Source: Cellulosimicrobium cellulans
GTDB taxonomy: Bacteria; Actinomycetota; Actinomycetes; Actinomycetales; Cellulomonadaceae
DNA: 64,000 nucleotides
Assembly: GCF_016907755.1 (NCBI RefSeq)
Contig: NZ_JAFBCN010000001.1
Location: forward strand, 124,001-188,000
Direction of reading: 5' to 3'
Part shown: piece after piece, positions 8,943 to 17,610 of the stretch
Position numbering within the stretch: position 1 is the first letter of the stretch
How the letters are laid out: each line of letters begins with the position of its first letter
Made by a program: the position numbers and the translations under genes
Notes under the pieces: model-generated
The model's input: the letters and a program-made list of their open reading frames with translations, nothing else
Database searches by the model: none
Told to the model about the DNA's origin: nothing

Positions 8943-9943
8943 GCTGCGGTCTCCTCGTGCGCGGTCTCGGTCGTGCCGCCGTCCCGGTCGCGCGTCCGCG
9001 CGGCGTGGCCCGTCAGGGTGAGGAACACGTCGTCGAGCGTCGGCTCGCGCACCTCCCACCGCACGGGCTCGACGCCGGTCGCGGCCACCGCGGCGAGGAC
9101 GCCACGCACGTGCTCGACCGACCCGTCGGTCGGCACGCGGAGCGTCGCGGAGGTGACGCCGAGCGCGTCCGTCCAGGGCCCAGCGGACGCGACCGACGTC
9201 GCCTCGGCGACCGACGCGAAGGTGAGCTCGATGCTCGCGTCGCCGACGCGGCGCTTGAGGTCGGACGGCGAGCCCTCGGCGACGATGCGGCCGTCGTCGA
9301 CGAGCGCGACGCGGTCGGCGAGCTGGTCGGCCTCCTCGAGGTACTGCGTCGTGAGGAACAGGCTCGTGCCGTCGGCGACGACGCCGCGGATCACCTCCCA
9401 CATGGTCTGGCGGCTGCGGGGGTCGAGGCCGGTGGTCGGCTCGTCGAGGAACATGACCTGGGGGCGGGTGAGGAGCCCGGCCGCCAGGTCGAGCCGACGG
9501 CGCATGCCGCCCGAGTACGTGCCGACGCGGCGGTCGGCGGCGGCGGCGAGGTCGAACGCGTCGAGGAGGCCGTCGACGCGGGCTCGTGCGGCCCGGCGCG
9601 GCAGGTGCGCGAGGCGACCCATCATCGTGAGGTTCTCGCGGCCCGACTGCTTCTCGTCGACCGCCGCGTACTGGCCGGTGAGGCTGATGGTCCCGCGCAC
9701 GCGCGCGGCGTCGCGCACGACGTCGTGGCCCGCGACCGTCGCCGTGCCGCCGTCGGGGCGCAGGAGCGTGGCGAGGATGCGGACGGTGGTCGTCTTCCCC
9801 GCACCGTTGGGGCCGAGGAGGGCGAGGACCTCGCCGCGGTGCAGCGTGAGGTCCACGCCGTCGAGCACGCGCACCGACCTGCGGGCGGAGCCGTAGCTCT
9901 TGCGTAGGCCCTCGGCACGCACGAGCACGTCGGGTGCTGGCAT
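8939..9943 (-). CDS. ABC exporter ATP-binding protein (DrrA-like)
   Basis: 334 residues. Walker A GPNGAGKTT at about 44-52, Q-loop in LTGQYAAVDEKQSG, signature YSGGMRRRLDLA, Walker B VMFLDEPTTGLDPRSR and the H-loop region seen as LTTQYLEEAD with Gln instead of His, as is common in this subfamily. A C-terminal extension of about 100 residues is typical of the DrrA group. It energises the adjacent permease. The pair is divergent from a TetR gene whose product probably represses both. Confidence 0.92.
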   Translation of the reverse strand: MPAPDVLVRAEGLRKSYGSARRSVRVLDGVDLTLHRGEVLALLGPNGAGKTTTVRILATLLRPDGGTATVAGHDVVRDAARVRGTISLTGQYAAVDEKQSGRENLTMMGRLAHLPRRAARARVDGLLDAFDLAAAADRRVGTYSGGMRRRLDLAAGLLTRPQVMFLDEPTTGLDPRSRQTMWEVIRGVVADGTSLFLTTQYLEEADQLADRVALVDDGRIVAEGSPSDLKRRVGDASIELTFASVAEATSVASAGPWTDALGVTSATLRVPTDGSVEHVRGVLAAVAATGVEPVRWEVREPTLDDVFLTLTGHAARTRDRDGGTTETAHEETAA

Positions 9944-9981
9944 GGGGACTCCCTGGGACGTGGTGAGAACGGTGTTGGAGA

Positions 9982-10029
9982 GAAACTGTTTATGAGCGCT
10001 GCTATTCTGCTGACGGTAGACACAGTTTC
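9982..10029. promoter_or_regulatory. Probable TetR operator between exporter and regulator
   Basis: GAAACTGT (9982-9989) and ACAGTTTC (10022-10029) form an inverted repeat separated by 32 bases in the 119-base divergent gap. The left site reads as the near-palindrome AAACTGTTT. Placement between the DrrAB-like genes and the TetR gene fits an autoregulatory operator. Confidence 0.55.
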
Positions 10030-10062
10030 GCGAGCGGTCAAGGCCCGCGGGAGGATGACGAC

Positions 10063-10938
10063 ATGACCGGGACCGACGCCGACGACCGACCCAGCACCGA
10101 CCGACCGGACGCCGGGACGGAGCTCCCGCCCGTCATCGCGCGCCTGTGGGGCCGCGGCACCGCCCCGCGGCGCGGCCCCAAGCCCGCGCTGACGGTCGAG
10201 CAGGTTGTGCGCGCCGCCGTCGACCTCGCCGACGCCGAGGGTCTGCCCGCCGTGTCCATGGCGCGTGTCGCCGAGTCGCTCGGGTACTCGTCGATGGCGC
10301 TCTACCGCTACGTCGAGAGCAAGGACGAGCTCCTCGTCCTCATGGCCGACGCCGCCGCGGACGTGCTCGAGCTGCCGCCCTACGACGAGGGCGACTGGCG
10401 CGCCGGGCTGGAGGCCTGGACGCGCGCGCAGATCGCGGGCGTCCTCGCGCGGCCCTGGTTCCTCGACCTGCCGCTGACGACGGCGCAGGTCGGGCCGAAC
10501 CGCCTGCGCTGGATCGACCGCGGGTTCGCGATCCTCGCGCCGCTCGACCTGACGGTGGACGAGAAGCTGCAGATCGTCGGGCTCCTCGCCCAGCACGTGC
10601 TCGGCGAGGGCCGCGTCCAGGTCGAGACCCGGCGCGCGGCCGCGGAGGCCGTGCGCCGCGCCCAAGGCCTCCCCGCCGACACCCCCGAGGCCGACCTCGA
10701 CGCGGACGCGGTCGCCGCCGCCAACCCGTACGCCGACTACGAGCTCGTGCTCACGCGGCTCGTCGACCCCGAGACCTACCCCGCGCTCACCGGGGCGCTC
10801 GCCAGCTGGACGCCGACGGCGGTCCAGCCCGACGACTGGGAGAGCGACATCGGCTTCGGCCTCGACATCCTCCTCGACGGGATCGAGGCGTTCGTCACCC
10901 AGCGCGCCACCGCCCGCGGGACCGCCGACCACGGCTGA
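10063..10938 (+). CDS. TetR-family repressor of the adjacent ABC exporter
   Basis: 291 residues. The helix-turn-helix lies at about 45-90 (VEQVVRAAVDLADAEGLPAVSMARVAESLGYSSMALYRYVESKDELLVLM), and the rest resembles the tetracycline-repressor-like C-terminal ligand domain common among DrrAB-linked regulators. GGGAGGA precedes the ATG at 10063. It is divergent from the exporter and flanks the inverted repeat at 9982-10029, so ligand-relieved repression of efflux is the natural model (inference). Confidence 0.88.
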   Translation: MTGTDADDRPSTDRPDAGTELPPVIARLWGRGTAPRRGPKPALTVEQVVRAAVDLADAEGLPAVSMARVAESLGYSSMALYRYVESKDELLVLMADAAADVLELPPYDEGDWRAGLEAWTRAQIAGVLARPWFLDLPLTTAQVGPNRLRWIDRGFAILAPLDLTVDEKLQIVGLLAQHVLGEGRVQVETRRAAAEAVRRAQGLPADTPEADLDADAVAAANPYADYELVLTRLVDPETYPALTGALASWTPTAVQPDDWESDIGFGLDILLDGIEAFVTQRATARGTADHG

Positions 10939-11004
10939 CCGCCGCACGGTGCCGGGTCCACGAGCGGGACGCCATCCCGCCCGCTCGCCCGGAGGCTCAT
11001 CGGG

Positions 11005-12723
11005 TCAGGAGGTCGGCCAGGCCGGGGCGTCGGGCACCTGGACGTCGGGGAGGTCGGGGAGGTCCGGCACGTCGAACGTCGGGACGTCGATGCTGGGGAT
11101 GTCCATGTCCTCCATCCGGTCGCGCAGCTCCTCCTGCCGGGTGCGGTTGTTCTCCTGGATGCAGGTGAGACGGGTCACGGGCCGGCCGGTGCACTCCTGG
11201 ACGTCCGAGTCCGGGTCGCGCGGGGCGTCCGGCGCCTGGACGTAGCGGCCGTCGGCGTCGTGCTCACCCGGGCTCACCGGCAGCGCGGCGAGCGCTGCCA
11301 CGCCGCCGAGCGCGAGGAGCAGCGTCGTGACGAGGAGGACCGCCGCGCCCAGCCCGGCACGGACGGCCGCTCCGGCGCCGACCGCCGGGCGCTCGTCCGA
11401 CGCCGCGCGCTGCTGGGAGGCCACGCGCCAGGCGATCCACAGGCCCACCGCCACAGGCAGGACGAACGCGACGGCGGCGAGCGCCGCGACGGGTCGGGCG
11501 TCGCCGCGCGCGAACCCGCCCGGACCGATCGCGGCGACCACGATCGCGACGAGGCCCATGACCACCGTGCGCCGCACGACGGCGCCGCGCAGGCCGGACC
11601 GCAGGCCGGCGATGCGGGCCGCCCCCGTCGGGCCGGGCGGGAGGTATCCCAGGTCGCGCGTCTGCGTGACCATGGCGGCGTGCAGGACCGCGGAGGTCAC
11701 GGCCGTGCCCGCGAGCACCACCCCGAGGCCGACGAGGAACCAGCGCACGACGACGGCGTCGCGCACCACGTAGAGCAGGGCGAGCCCCGCGAGCACGCCC
11801 ACCCAGCCCACGACGACCGCCACGACGGTCCCGCCCCGGAACGGCGTCCGGCGCAGCGTGCGGCGCAGCAGGCCGCGCGGCACCCGGAGGAGGACGGGCA
11901 GCACGCGCAGGGCGGTGATCCCGGTCCACAGCAGGACGACGATCCCCCAGAGCGGCACGCTGCCGACGGAGGAGTCGCTCATCGAGAAGGCGACGACCAG
12001 CGCGACCGCCCCGACGAGCAGCACCGGCATCTCGACGAGGCGCAGGACCTGCTGCCACACGCTGAGGTGCAGCAGGTAGCCGGCCTCGGCATGCTCGGGG
12101 TTCATCGCGAGGACGCCGCTGTACCCCTTCGCGCTGCGCCCCGCGTCGAGGGCGAGCGCCGCGTCGAGGTAGAGCAGGTCCTCGTGCTCCGGGGCGACGG
12201 CGAGGCCCTGGCGCACGAGGGCGCGCGCCCGGTCGTCGTCGCCGAGCCGCGACCACAGCCGCGCGGCCTGCGCGAGCCGGTCGGGGTTCTCGGGCGCGAG
12301 CGCGAGCGCCGAGTCGATGCGCTCGCGCGCGAGCCTCCGGTCGGCGCCGCGCACGCGGCCCGACAGGTGGGTGTCGGCGAGCTGGAGGTGGTACCGCGCG
12401 TCGTCGGGGTCGAGCTCGAGCGCCCTCGCCGCGGCGTCGCGCGCGCCCGGCACGTCGCCCGTGTTCTGGCGCGCGACCGACAGCAGGTGGAGCGCGCCGT
12501 CGGCCGCGGGCTGCGCGCCGACGACCTGCTCCAGGAGCGGCAGCGCCTCGGCCGAGCGCTGCAGGTGCAGCCGCACCCAGGCCGCGGCGAGGAGCAGCCG
12601 CGGGTCGTCGGGCACGCTCGCGAGCGCGTCGTCGACCTCGTCGAGCGCGCGCTCGGGTCGCCCCATCTGGACGAGCAGCTCCGCGCGCGAGGCGACGGCG
12701 CGCGGGTCGGTCGTGGTCGTCAC
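11005..12723 (-). CDS. TPR protein with multi-spanning membrane domain
   Basis: 572 residues. Residues 1-225 are tetratricopeptide repeats (ARDAAARALELDPDDARYHLQLADTHL, ARALVRQGLAVAPEHEDLLYLDAALAL). Residues about 235-470 hold about seven hydrophobic segments. The tail (about 485-572) is polar and probably external, with two cysteines and a repeated acidic stretch (VPTFDVPDLPDLPDV). The GTG start lies 18 bases after the AAA+ gene stop, so the two are co-transcribed. The TPR part probably docks the soluble ATPase or its client at the membrane. No named family was recognised. Confidence 0.75.
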   Translation of the reverse strand: MTTTTDPRAVASRAELLVQMGRPERALDEVDDALASVPDDPRLLLAAAWVRLHLQRSAEALPLLEQVVGAQPAADGALHLLSVARQNTGDVPGARDAAARALELDPDDARYHLQLADTHLSGRVRGADRRLARERIDSALALAPENPDRLAQAARLWSRLGDDDRARALVRQGLAVAPEHEDLLYLDAALALDAGRSAKGYSGVLAMNPEHAEAGYLLHLSVWQQVLRLVEMPVLLVGAVALVVAFSMSDSSVGSVPLWGIVVLLWTGITALRVLPVLLRVPRGLLRRTLRRTPFRGGTVVAVVVGWVGVLAGLALLYVVRDAVVVRWFLVGLGVVLAGTAVTSAVLHAAMVTQTRDLGYLPPGPTGAARIAGLRSGLRGAVVRRTVVMGLVAIVVAAIGPGGFARGDARPVAALAAVAFVLPVAVGLWIAWRVASQQRAASDERPAVGAGAAVRAGLGAAVLLVTTLLLALGGVAALAALPVSPGEHDADGRYVQAPDAPRDPDSDVQECTGRPVTRLTCIQENNRTRQEELRDRMEDMDIPSIDVPTFDVPDLPDLPDVQVPDAPAWPTS

Positions 12724-12741
12724 GGTCCGGGCCTCCGCGGC

Positions 12742-14295
12742 TCAGAGCATGCGCCGCGCGCGCAGGTACGCGGCGAGGTCGTCGTAGCGGCCGTCGTTGT
12801 TCGCGAAGGTGACGACGTTGCGCGCGGACTGGAGCCACGCCGTCGTCGAGGGCCGCACGTCCGCGAGCGCGGCGTCCAGGTCCGCCATGGTGATCGGTCG
12901 CACCTGGCCCGACGCGATCGAGTCCATCATCGCCTTCTCGGCCGCCGTGGCCGCGAGGTGCTCCAGGTCGGCGCCGGAGAAGCCGTCGGTGCGCTGCACG
13001 ACCGAGCGCAGGTCGATCCCGGCGACCGGGCGGCCGGCGAGGTGGTGGCGCAGGATCGCCTCGCGCGCCGGCTCGTCGGGCGGCAGCACGAGCACGACGC
13101 GGTCGAACCGCCCCGGCCGCAGGAGCGCCGTGTCGACGTCCCACGGGTGGTTCGTGGCGCCGAGGACGAACAGCCCGTCGTTGTCCGACCCGATGCCGTC
13201 CATCTCCTGGAGGAGCTGGTTGACCACGGTCCGCATGCCCGACGACCCGGAGTACTGCGCGCGCTTGCCGCCGATCGCGTCGACCTCGTCGAGGAAGAGC
13301 ACGGCGGGGGCGAGCTGGCGTGCCCGCTGGAACAGGGCGTGGAGGTTCTGCTCGCTCTCCCCGATGTACTTGTCGAGGATGTCCGCGAGCGTCACGGTGA
13401 GGAAGCGCGCGCCGAGCTCGCCCGCCACCGCGCGGGCCATGTAAGTCTTGCCGGTCCCGGGCGGCCCGTAGAGCAGGAGCCCGCCGCGCAGCGACTTGCC
13501 GAACGCCTTGGCGATCGCCTGGTTCCGCATCGGCTCCAGGAACGCCTCGCGGATGCGCTGCTTCACCGGCTCCAGGCCGCCGACGTCCGCGAGCGTCACC
13601 GTCTCGCGCGAGATCTCGAGCAGCCCGGACCCGTCGTCAGGGGCGTCGTCGCGCGCGGGGACGAGGAACGGCTCGCCGCCCGGCGCGGGCGCGACGACGT
13701 CGTCCTCCACGCGGGGCGCCGCGCCCGGCCCGGCGGGCGGGACGGCGGGCGCCTGCCCGGGCGGCGCCTCGGCGCCCGGTGTCTCGACGAACGGTGCCGG
13801 GACGTGGACGCCCACCTCGTGCTCCAGCCGGTCCCAGTCGATGCCCGACGGCGCCGCAGAGCCCGGTGCGGCGGGCGAGACGGGTTCCGCGGGGGCCTCG
13901 GCGGCCGGGACGCCGGGTGCGGCGGCGCCGGGCGCGCGCGGGACGGTCGCGTCGGACGGCGCGCCCGTGATGAGCCCGTCGCCGAGGCCTCCCGGCGCGG
14001 ACGTCGGAGCGTGCAGCCCGGCGACCGGGGCCGACGCCGTGGCGGAGCCCGTCGCGGACGGGTCGGCCCCGGTCGCCGCGGCGCGGGCTCCCGTCGCCGC
14101 GGCGACGGCCGAGTCCTGGACGAGGCGCAGCGCCTCGCCGTCGGCCGGGTCGATCCGCAGCGCCGCGCTCGCCTGCTCGAGCGCCTCGACCGGGCGCCCG
14201 GCGGCCAGCAGGAGGCTCGCGTAGTGGACGCGCAGCGGGGCGCTCGACGGCGCCGCCGCGACGGCGGCGGCGAGCGCGGCCAGGGCGTCGGACAT
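12742..14295 (-). CDS. AAA+ ATPase of the CDC48/ATAD type with N-terminal TPR
   Basis: 517 residues. A TPR-like hairpin (about 20-60) and a Pro/Ala-rich linker precede one AAA+ module: Walker A GPPGTGKT at 277-284, Walker B LFLDEVDA at about 333-340, second region of homology ATNHPWDVDTALLRPGRFDR with both arginine fingers, and the C-terminal helical domain GFSGADLEHLAATAAEKAM. Only one ATPase ring is encoded. Such proteins remodel or extract protein complexes. GAGGAG precedes the ATG at 14295. Pairing with a TPR-membrane protein suggests a membrane-tethered unfoldase; the substrate is unknown. Confidence 0.88.
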   Translation of the reverse strand: MSDALAALAAAVAAAPSSAPLRVHYASLLLAAGRPVEALEQASAALRIDPADGEALRLVQDSAVAAATGARAAATGADPSATGSATASAPVAGLHAPTSAPGGLGDGLITGAPSDATVPRAPGAAAPGVPAAEAPAEPVSPAAPGSAAPSGIDWDRLEHEVGVHVPAPFVETPGAEAPPGQAPAVPPAGPGAAPRVEDDVVAPAPGGEPFLVPARDDAPDDGSGLLEISRETVTLADVGGLEPVKQRIREAFLEPMRNQAIAKAFGKSLRGGLLLYGPPGTGKTYMARAVAGELGARFLTVTLADILDKYIGESEQNLHALFQRARQLAPAVLFLDEVDAIGGKRAQYSGSSGMRTVVNQLLQEMDGIGSDNDGLFVLGATNHPWDVDTALLRPGRFDRVVLVLPPDEPAREAILRHHLAGRPVAGIDLRSVVQRTDGFSGADLEHLAATAAEKAMMDSIASGQVRPITMADLDAALADVRPSTTAWLQSARNVVTFANNDGRYDDLAAYLRARRML

Positions 14296-14410
14296 GGGGG
14301 CTCCTCGGTGGCGCGGACGGGACGACGGCGCGGGTGCGCCCGTGAGCGCGACCGGCCGGGAACAGTGTGCCCCGGACCGGTGACGCCCGACCATCGGCAC
14401 AACTCCCCGA

Positions 14411-14440
14411 GGCAACTAGTTGCCATGCTGGAAAGTAGAT
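14411..14440 (+). promoter_or_regulatory. Palindromic operator over a leaderless promoter
   Basis: GGCAACTAGTTGCC (14411-14424) is a perfect palindrome. GTAGAT (14435-14440) ends six bases before ATG 14447 and fits a -10 element. The palindrome therefore covers the -35 region of this promoter, the classical position for a repressor; the winged-helix protein encoded by the second gene of the operon is the obvious candidate. Confidence 0.55.
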
Positions 14441-14446
14441 GCTTGG

Positions 14447-14917
14447 ATGGCATCCATGAGCACCGACGAGACGACCGCCCGCCCCGCCCCCAGCCCGGCC
14501 GAGGCCTCCTCCGCGCTGGAGCACGCCGCGCGGCTCGCCACGTCGACGCGGACCCGGGGCTGGCGCTGGGTCCGCCTCTACCTCACGGGCTGGGCCGCGG
14601 CGGGCGTCGGCCTCGTGCTCGCCCTGGGCCTCGGCGGGCAGATCGGGTTCGTCGTCGGCATGAGCGCCTGGGCCGTGATCGTCACGGCGGGCGTCACGTG
14701 GGCCGCGCGCCAGGGGAGCATGGCCGCCGGGACGCGCCGCCGCCTGGTCCTCGGCGCCGGCGGGTGGGCCGTCGTCTACGGCGCGACGCTCTTCGTCGGG
14801 CTCGACCGGTTCGCGGGCGACGTCGCGTTCTGGGTCCCTGCCGCACTCGTCAGCGCGGTCCCCCTGCTCCTCGCGGCGTGGCTGCCCGCGCCGCGCGACA
14901 CCGTGGCGACCGCATGA
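14447..14917 (+). CDS. Small four-helix membrane protein
   Basis: About 156 residues. After roughly 40 polar residues there are four hydrophobic segments (YLTGWAAAGVGLVLAL, IGFVVGMSAWAVIVTAGV, LVLGAGGWAVVYGATLF, AFWVPAALVSAVPLLLAAW). It has no recognised catalytic motif. ATG 14447 fits the leaderless spacing from GTAGAT; ATG 14456 in the same frame is an alternative. Its stop overlaps the next gene's start by four bases (ATGA). Pairs of a small membrane protein and a winged-helix regulator are common in actinobacteria, but the function is unknown. Confidence 0.75.
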   Translation: MASMSTDETTARPAPSPAEASSALEHAARLATSTRTRGWRWVRLYLTGWAAAGVGLVLALGLGGQIGFVVGMSAWAVIVTAGVTWAARQGSMAAGTRRRLVLGAGGWAVVYGATLFVGLDRFAGDVAFWVPAALVSAVPLLLAAWLPAPRDTVATA

Positions 14918-15276
14918 CCGCCGAGCGCGACGTCGCCGCGGGCGACGCCGTCGAGCACCACCCGCGGCACACGCTCGACGAGGTGATCCACTCCCCCGTG
15001 CGCCTGTCGGTCGTCGCGGCGCTGTCCGGCGTCGAGAAGGCGGACTTCAAGACCTTGCGCGACACCATCGAGCTCTCCGACCCGACGCTGTCCAAGCAGC
15101 TCACGGTGCTGGAGGCCGCGGGGTACGTGGAGATCTCCAAGGAGCGCTCGGGCCGCCGCGCACGCACGTGGGTCCGGCTGACCGGCACAGGTCGCGACGC
15201 CCTCGTCGCCCACCTCGACGCGCTGCGCGCCATCGCGGACCTCCGGCTGCCTCCCGCGCCGTCCCCGGGAACCTGA
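14914..15276 (+). CDS. Winged-helix transcriptional regulator (MarR/ArsR-like, HTH_34 type)
   Basis: 120 residues. The core HSPVRLSVVAALSGVEKADFKTLRDTIELSDPTLSKQLTVLEAAGYVEISKERSGRRARTWVRLT contains the recognition helix DPTLSKQLTVLEAAG and the beta wing GRRARTW. No cysteines suggest metal sensing. It is translationally coupled to the membrane protein upstream. It probably represses its own operon through the palindrome at 14411-14424 (inference). Confidence 0.85.
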   Translation: MTAERDVAAGDAVEHHPRHTLDEVIHSPVRLSVVAALSGVEKADFKTLRDTIELSDPTLSKQLTVLEAAGYVEISKERSGRRARTWVRLTGTGRDALVAHLDALRAIADLRLPPAPSPGT

Positions 15277-15316
15277 CCGTGCACAGGCCCGGACACCGCG
15301 GTCCCCGTCCACAGGG

Positions 15317-15332
15317 GGCACCGGAGGGTGCC
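15317..15332 (+). terminator. Short GC hairpin after the regulator gene
   Basis: GGCACC-GGAG-GGTGCC, extended imperfectly on both sides, in the 88-base gap before tag. It is a weak call because the stem is short. Confidence 0.4.
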
Positions 15333-15364
15333 TCCGTGTCGGCGGGACCGGGCAGAGTGGACGC

Positions 15365-16018
15365 ATGACGACCGACACGACCGCGTCGACGCCCCTCGCG
15401 GTGCCCGACGACGCGCCTGCCGCCCCGCGACCGGGCGCCCGCTGCTTCGGCGACGGGGACCCGCTCTACGAGGAGTACCACGACTCCGAGTGGGCGGTCC
15501 CGGTGCACGGGGACACGGCGCTGTTCGAGCGCCTGGCGCTGGAGGGGTTCCAGTCCGGCCTGTCCTGGATCACCGTGCTGCGCAAGCGCCCTGCCTTCCG
15601 CGAGGTGTTCGCGGGGTTCGACCCGGAGGCCGTCGCCGCGTTCGGCGAGGCCGACGTCGAGCGCCTGCTCGGCGACGCGCGCATCATCCGCAACCGGCAG
15701 AAGATCACCGCCACGATCGACAACGCGCGCGCCCTGCTGTCGCTCCAGGAGAGCGGGCGCACGCTGGACGAGCTGATCTGGTCGTTCGCACCACCGGCCC
15801 GCCGCGAGCGCCCCGCGACCTGGGGCGACGTCCCGGGGCTCACCCCCGAGTCGACGGCGCTCTCGAAGTCGCTCAAGAAGCTGGGCTTCCGGTTCGTCGG
15901 GCCGACGACGGCCTACGCCGCGATGCAGGCGTGCGGCCTGGTGGACGACCACCTCGCGACCTGCCCGGTCGCCCTGGCCACGCCGGGCCGACCGAGCGCC
16001 CCGGCGCCGTCGCTATAG
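15365..16018 (+). CDS. tag: DNA-3-methyladenine glycosylase I
   Basis: 217 residues. After a 25-residue variable N-terminus the Tag core begins RCFGDGDPLYEEYHDSEWAVPV, followed by FERLALEGFQSGLSWITVLRKRPAFREVF. Zinc ligands are visible as Cys in RCF, His in YHDSEW and the C-terminal HLATC. The enzyme excises 3-methyladenine from alkylated DNA in base-excision repair. CAGAGT (15353-15358) ends six bases before the ATG and no Shine-Dalgarno is obvious. The gene is monocistronic or read with the next gene (35-base gap). Confidence 0.93.
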   Translation: MTTDTTASTPLAVPDDAPAAPRPGARCFGDGDPLYEEYHDSEWAVPVHGDTALFERLALEGFQSGLSWITVLRKRPAFREVFAGFDPEAVAAFGEADVERLLGDARIIRNRQKITATIDNARALLSLQESGRTLDELIWSFAPPARRERPATWGDVPGLTPESTALSKSLKKLGFRFVGPTTAYAAMQACGLVDDHLATCPVALATPGRPSAPAPSL

Positions 16019-16053
16019 CAAGAACCGCCCGCATCGTGGGACGAGGTGCGACC

Positions 16054-17505
16054 ATGGTCCCCATGAGCGCGTACGTGTCGGTCCTCGACCTCTTCTCCGT
16101 CGGTGTGGGCCCGTCGAGCTCGCACACCGTCGGGCCGATGCGGGCCGCGAGGGCGTTCGTCGCGATGCTGGACGACCGCGGCGCGCTGGGTGACGTCGTC
16201 GGCCTGCGGGTCGTCCTGTGCGGGTCGCTCGGAGCGACCGGCGTCGGCCACGGCACGCCGGACGCCGTCGTCGCCGGGCTGCTCGGCCTCGACCCCGAGA
16301 CGTGCGACCCAGCCCGGGTCCCCGGCTCGTGGGAGAAGCTGGGCGACGGCGCGCCTGTCGCTCTGCTGGGCCTCCACCGCATCACCATGACGAGCGACGA
16401 CGTGCGCCTCGCGCCGCTGACCCGCATGCCCGGCCACCCCAACGGCATGCGGTTCACCGCGCTCGACGCGAGCGGCGCCCCGCTGGCCGAGGAGGCGTAC
16501 TACTCGGTGGGCGGCGGCTTCGTGCTCACCGCCGCCGAGCTCGAGTCCGCGGCCGCGAACGAGGCGGCGCAGGTCGGCGCCGAGCTCGCGGGCGAGGCGA
16601 TCGACCCCGGGACCGAGCCGTCGGGCGTGCCGTTCCCGTTCGCCAACGCGGCCGAGCTCCTCGCCCTGTGCGAGCGCGAGCGCACGTCCGTCGCGGCCGT
16701 CGCGTGGGCGAACGAGTCCGCCCTGCGTCCCGCCGCCGAGGTCGAGGCGGGCGTCGACCGGATCTGGGACACCATGAGCGCGTGCGTCGACGCCGGGCTC
16801 GAGCGCGACGGCGTGCTGCCCGGTCGTCTCCAGGTCCGCCGTCGGGCGCGGGCGCAGCGCGAACGCCTCGAGCTCGCGGACGAGCGCGGTGCCGACACGA
16901 CGATCGAGTGGCTCCAGGCGTTCGCCATGGCCGTCAACGAGGAGAACGCGGACGGGCGCCGCGTCGTGACCGCGCCGACGAACGGCGCCGCCGGGATCAT
17001 CCCTGCCGTCGGGCGCCACTTCCTGCGCACCCACCCGGACGTCGCCGCCGACCCCGCGCGCCGGCGCCGGGCCATGCGCACGTACCTCCTCACCGCCGCG
17101 GCGATCGGCGCGCTCTACAAGCGCAACGCGTCCATCTCCGGCGCGGAGGCGGGCTGCCAGGGGGAGGTCGGCTCGGCGTGCTCGATGGCCGCGGGGGCGA
17201 TCTGCGCCGTGCTCGGGGGCACCCCGGCCCAGGTGGAGAACGCGGCCGAGATCGCGATGGAGCACAACCTCGGGCTCACGTGCGACCCCGTCGGCGGGCT
17301 CGTCCAGGTCCCGTGCATCGAGCGCAACGCCATCGCCGCGTGCACCGCCGTCTCCGCGGCGCGCCTCGCCCTCCAGGGCGACGGCTCGCACGTCGTCTCG
17401 CTCGACACCGTCATCGAGACCATGCGCCAGACCGGCGTCGACATGTCGACCAAGTACAAGGAGACCTCGACGGGCGGCCTCGCGGTCAACGTCATCGAGT
17501 GCTGA
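16054..17505 (+). CDS. sdaA: L-serine ammonia-lyase, iron-sulfur type
   Basis: 483 residues, single-chain form with the beta domain ([18 protein letters not shown]) fused to the catalytic alpha domain. The SSSHT motif and, further on, [19 protein letters not shown] and [12 protein letters not shown] give the cysteines that bind the 4Fe-4S cluster. It converts L-serine to pyruvate and ammonia in the cytoplasm. GAGGT lies seven bases before ATG 16054; ATG 16063 is an in-frame alternative ([11 protein letters not shown]). A hairpin follows directly after the stop. Confidence 0.95.
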   Translation: MVPMSAYVSVLDLFSVGVGPSSSHTVGPMRAARAFVAMLDDRGALGDVVGLRVVLCGSLGATGVGHGTPDAVVAGLLGLDPETCDPARVPGSWEKLGDGAPVALLGLHRITMTSDDVRLAPLTRMPGHPNGMRFTALDASGAPLAEEAYYSVGGGFVLTAAELESAAANEAAQVGAELAGEAIDPGTEPSGVPFPFANAAELLALCERERTSVAAVAWANESALRPAAEVEAGVDRIWDTMSACVDAGLERDGVLPGRLQVRRRARAQRERLELADERGADTTIEWLQAFAMAVNEENADGRRVVTAPTNGAAGIIPAVGRHFLRTHPDVAADPARRRRAMRTYLLTAAAIGALYKRNASISGAEAGCQGEVGSACSMAAGAICAVLGGTPAQVENAAEIAMEHNLGLTCDPVGGLVQVPCIERNAIAACTAVSAARLALQGDGSHVVSLDTVIETMRQTGVDMSTKYKETSTGGLAVNVIEC

Positions 17506-17539
17506 GCCGGAGCGCAGCGAAGCAAGCGCAGGCTCCGGC
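17506..17539 (+). terminator. Hairpin immediately after sdaA
   Basis: GCCGGAGC (17506-17513) pairs with GCTCCGGC (17532-17539), starting at the base after the sdaA stop codon. The 18-base loop makes it moderately strong. Confidence 0.5.
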
Positions 17540-17581
17540 ACGACCGGCGGGTCGAGTGCTCACCGCACCTGCCCGCCGGGG

Positions 17582-17602
17582 TTGACTTCGAGCGCGCTCG
17601 AA
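17582..17602 (+). promoter_or_regulatory. MerR-type promoter/operator
   Basis: TTGACT (17582-17587) is overlapped at its last base by the perfect palindrome TTCGAGCGCGCTCGAA (17587-17602). A palindrome starting at the -35 hexamer with a long 19-base spacer is the arrangement MerR/SoxR regulators act on; the -10 would be AACGAT at 17607-17612. No MerR gene is in the window, so the regulator would be encoded elsewhere. Confidence 0.5.
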
Positions 17603-17610
17603 GGAGAACG

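Noticed and set aside
11260-14900. Very long plus-strand frame across the TPR and AAA+ genes
   Set aside because: The opposite strand encodes clear Walker and TPR motifs; only the final part of that frame (from 14914) is a real gene.
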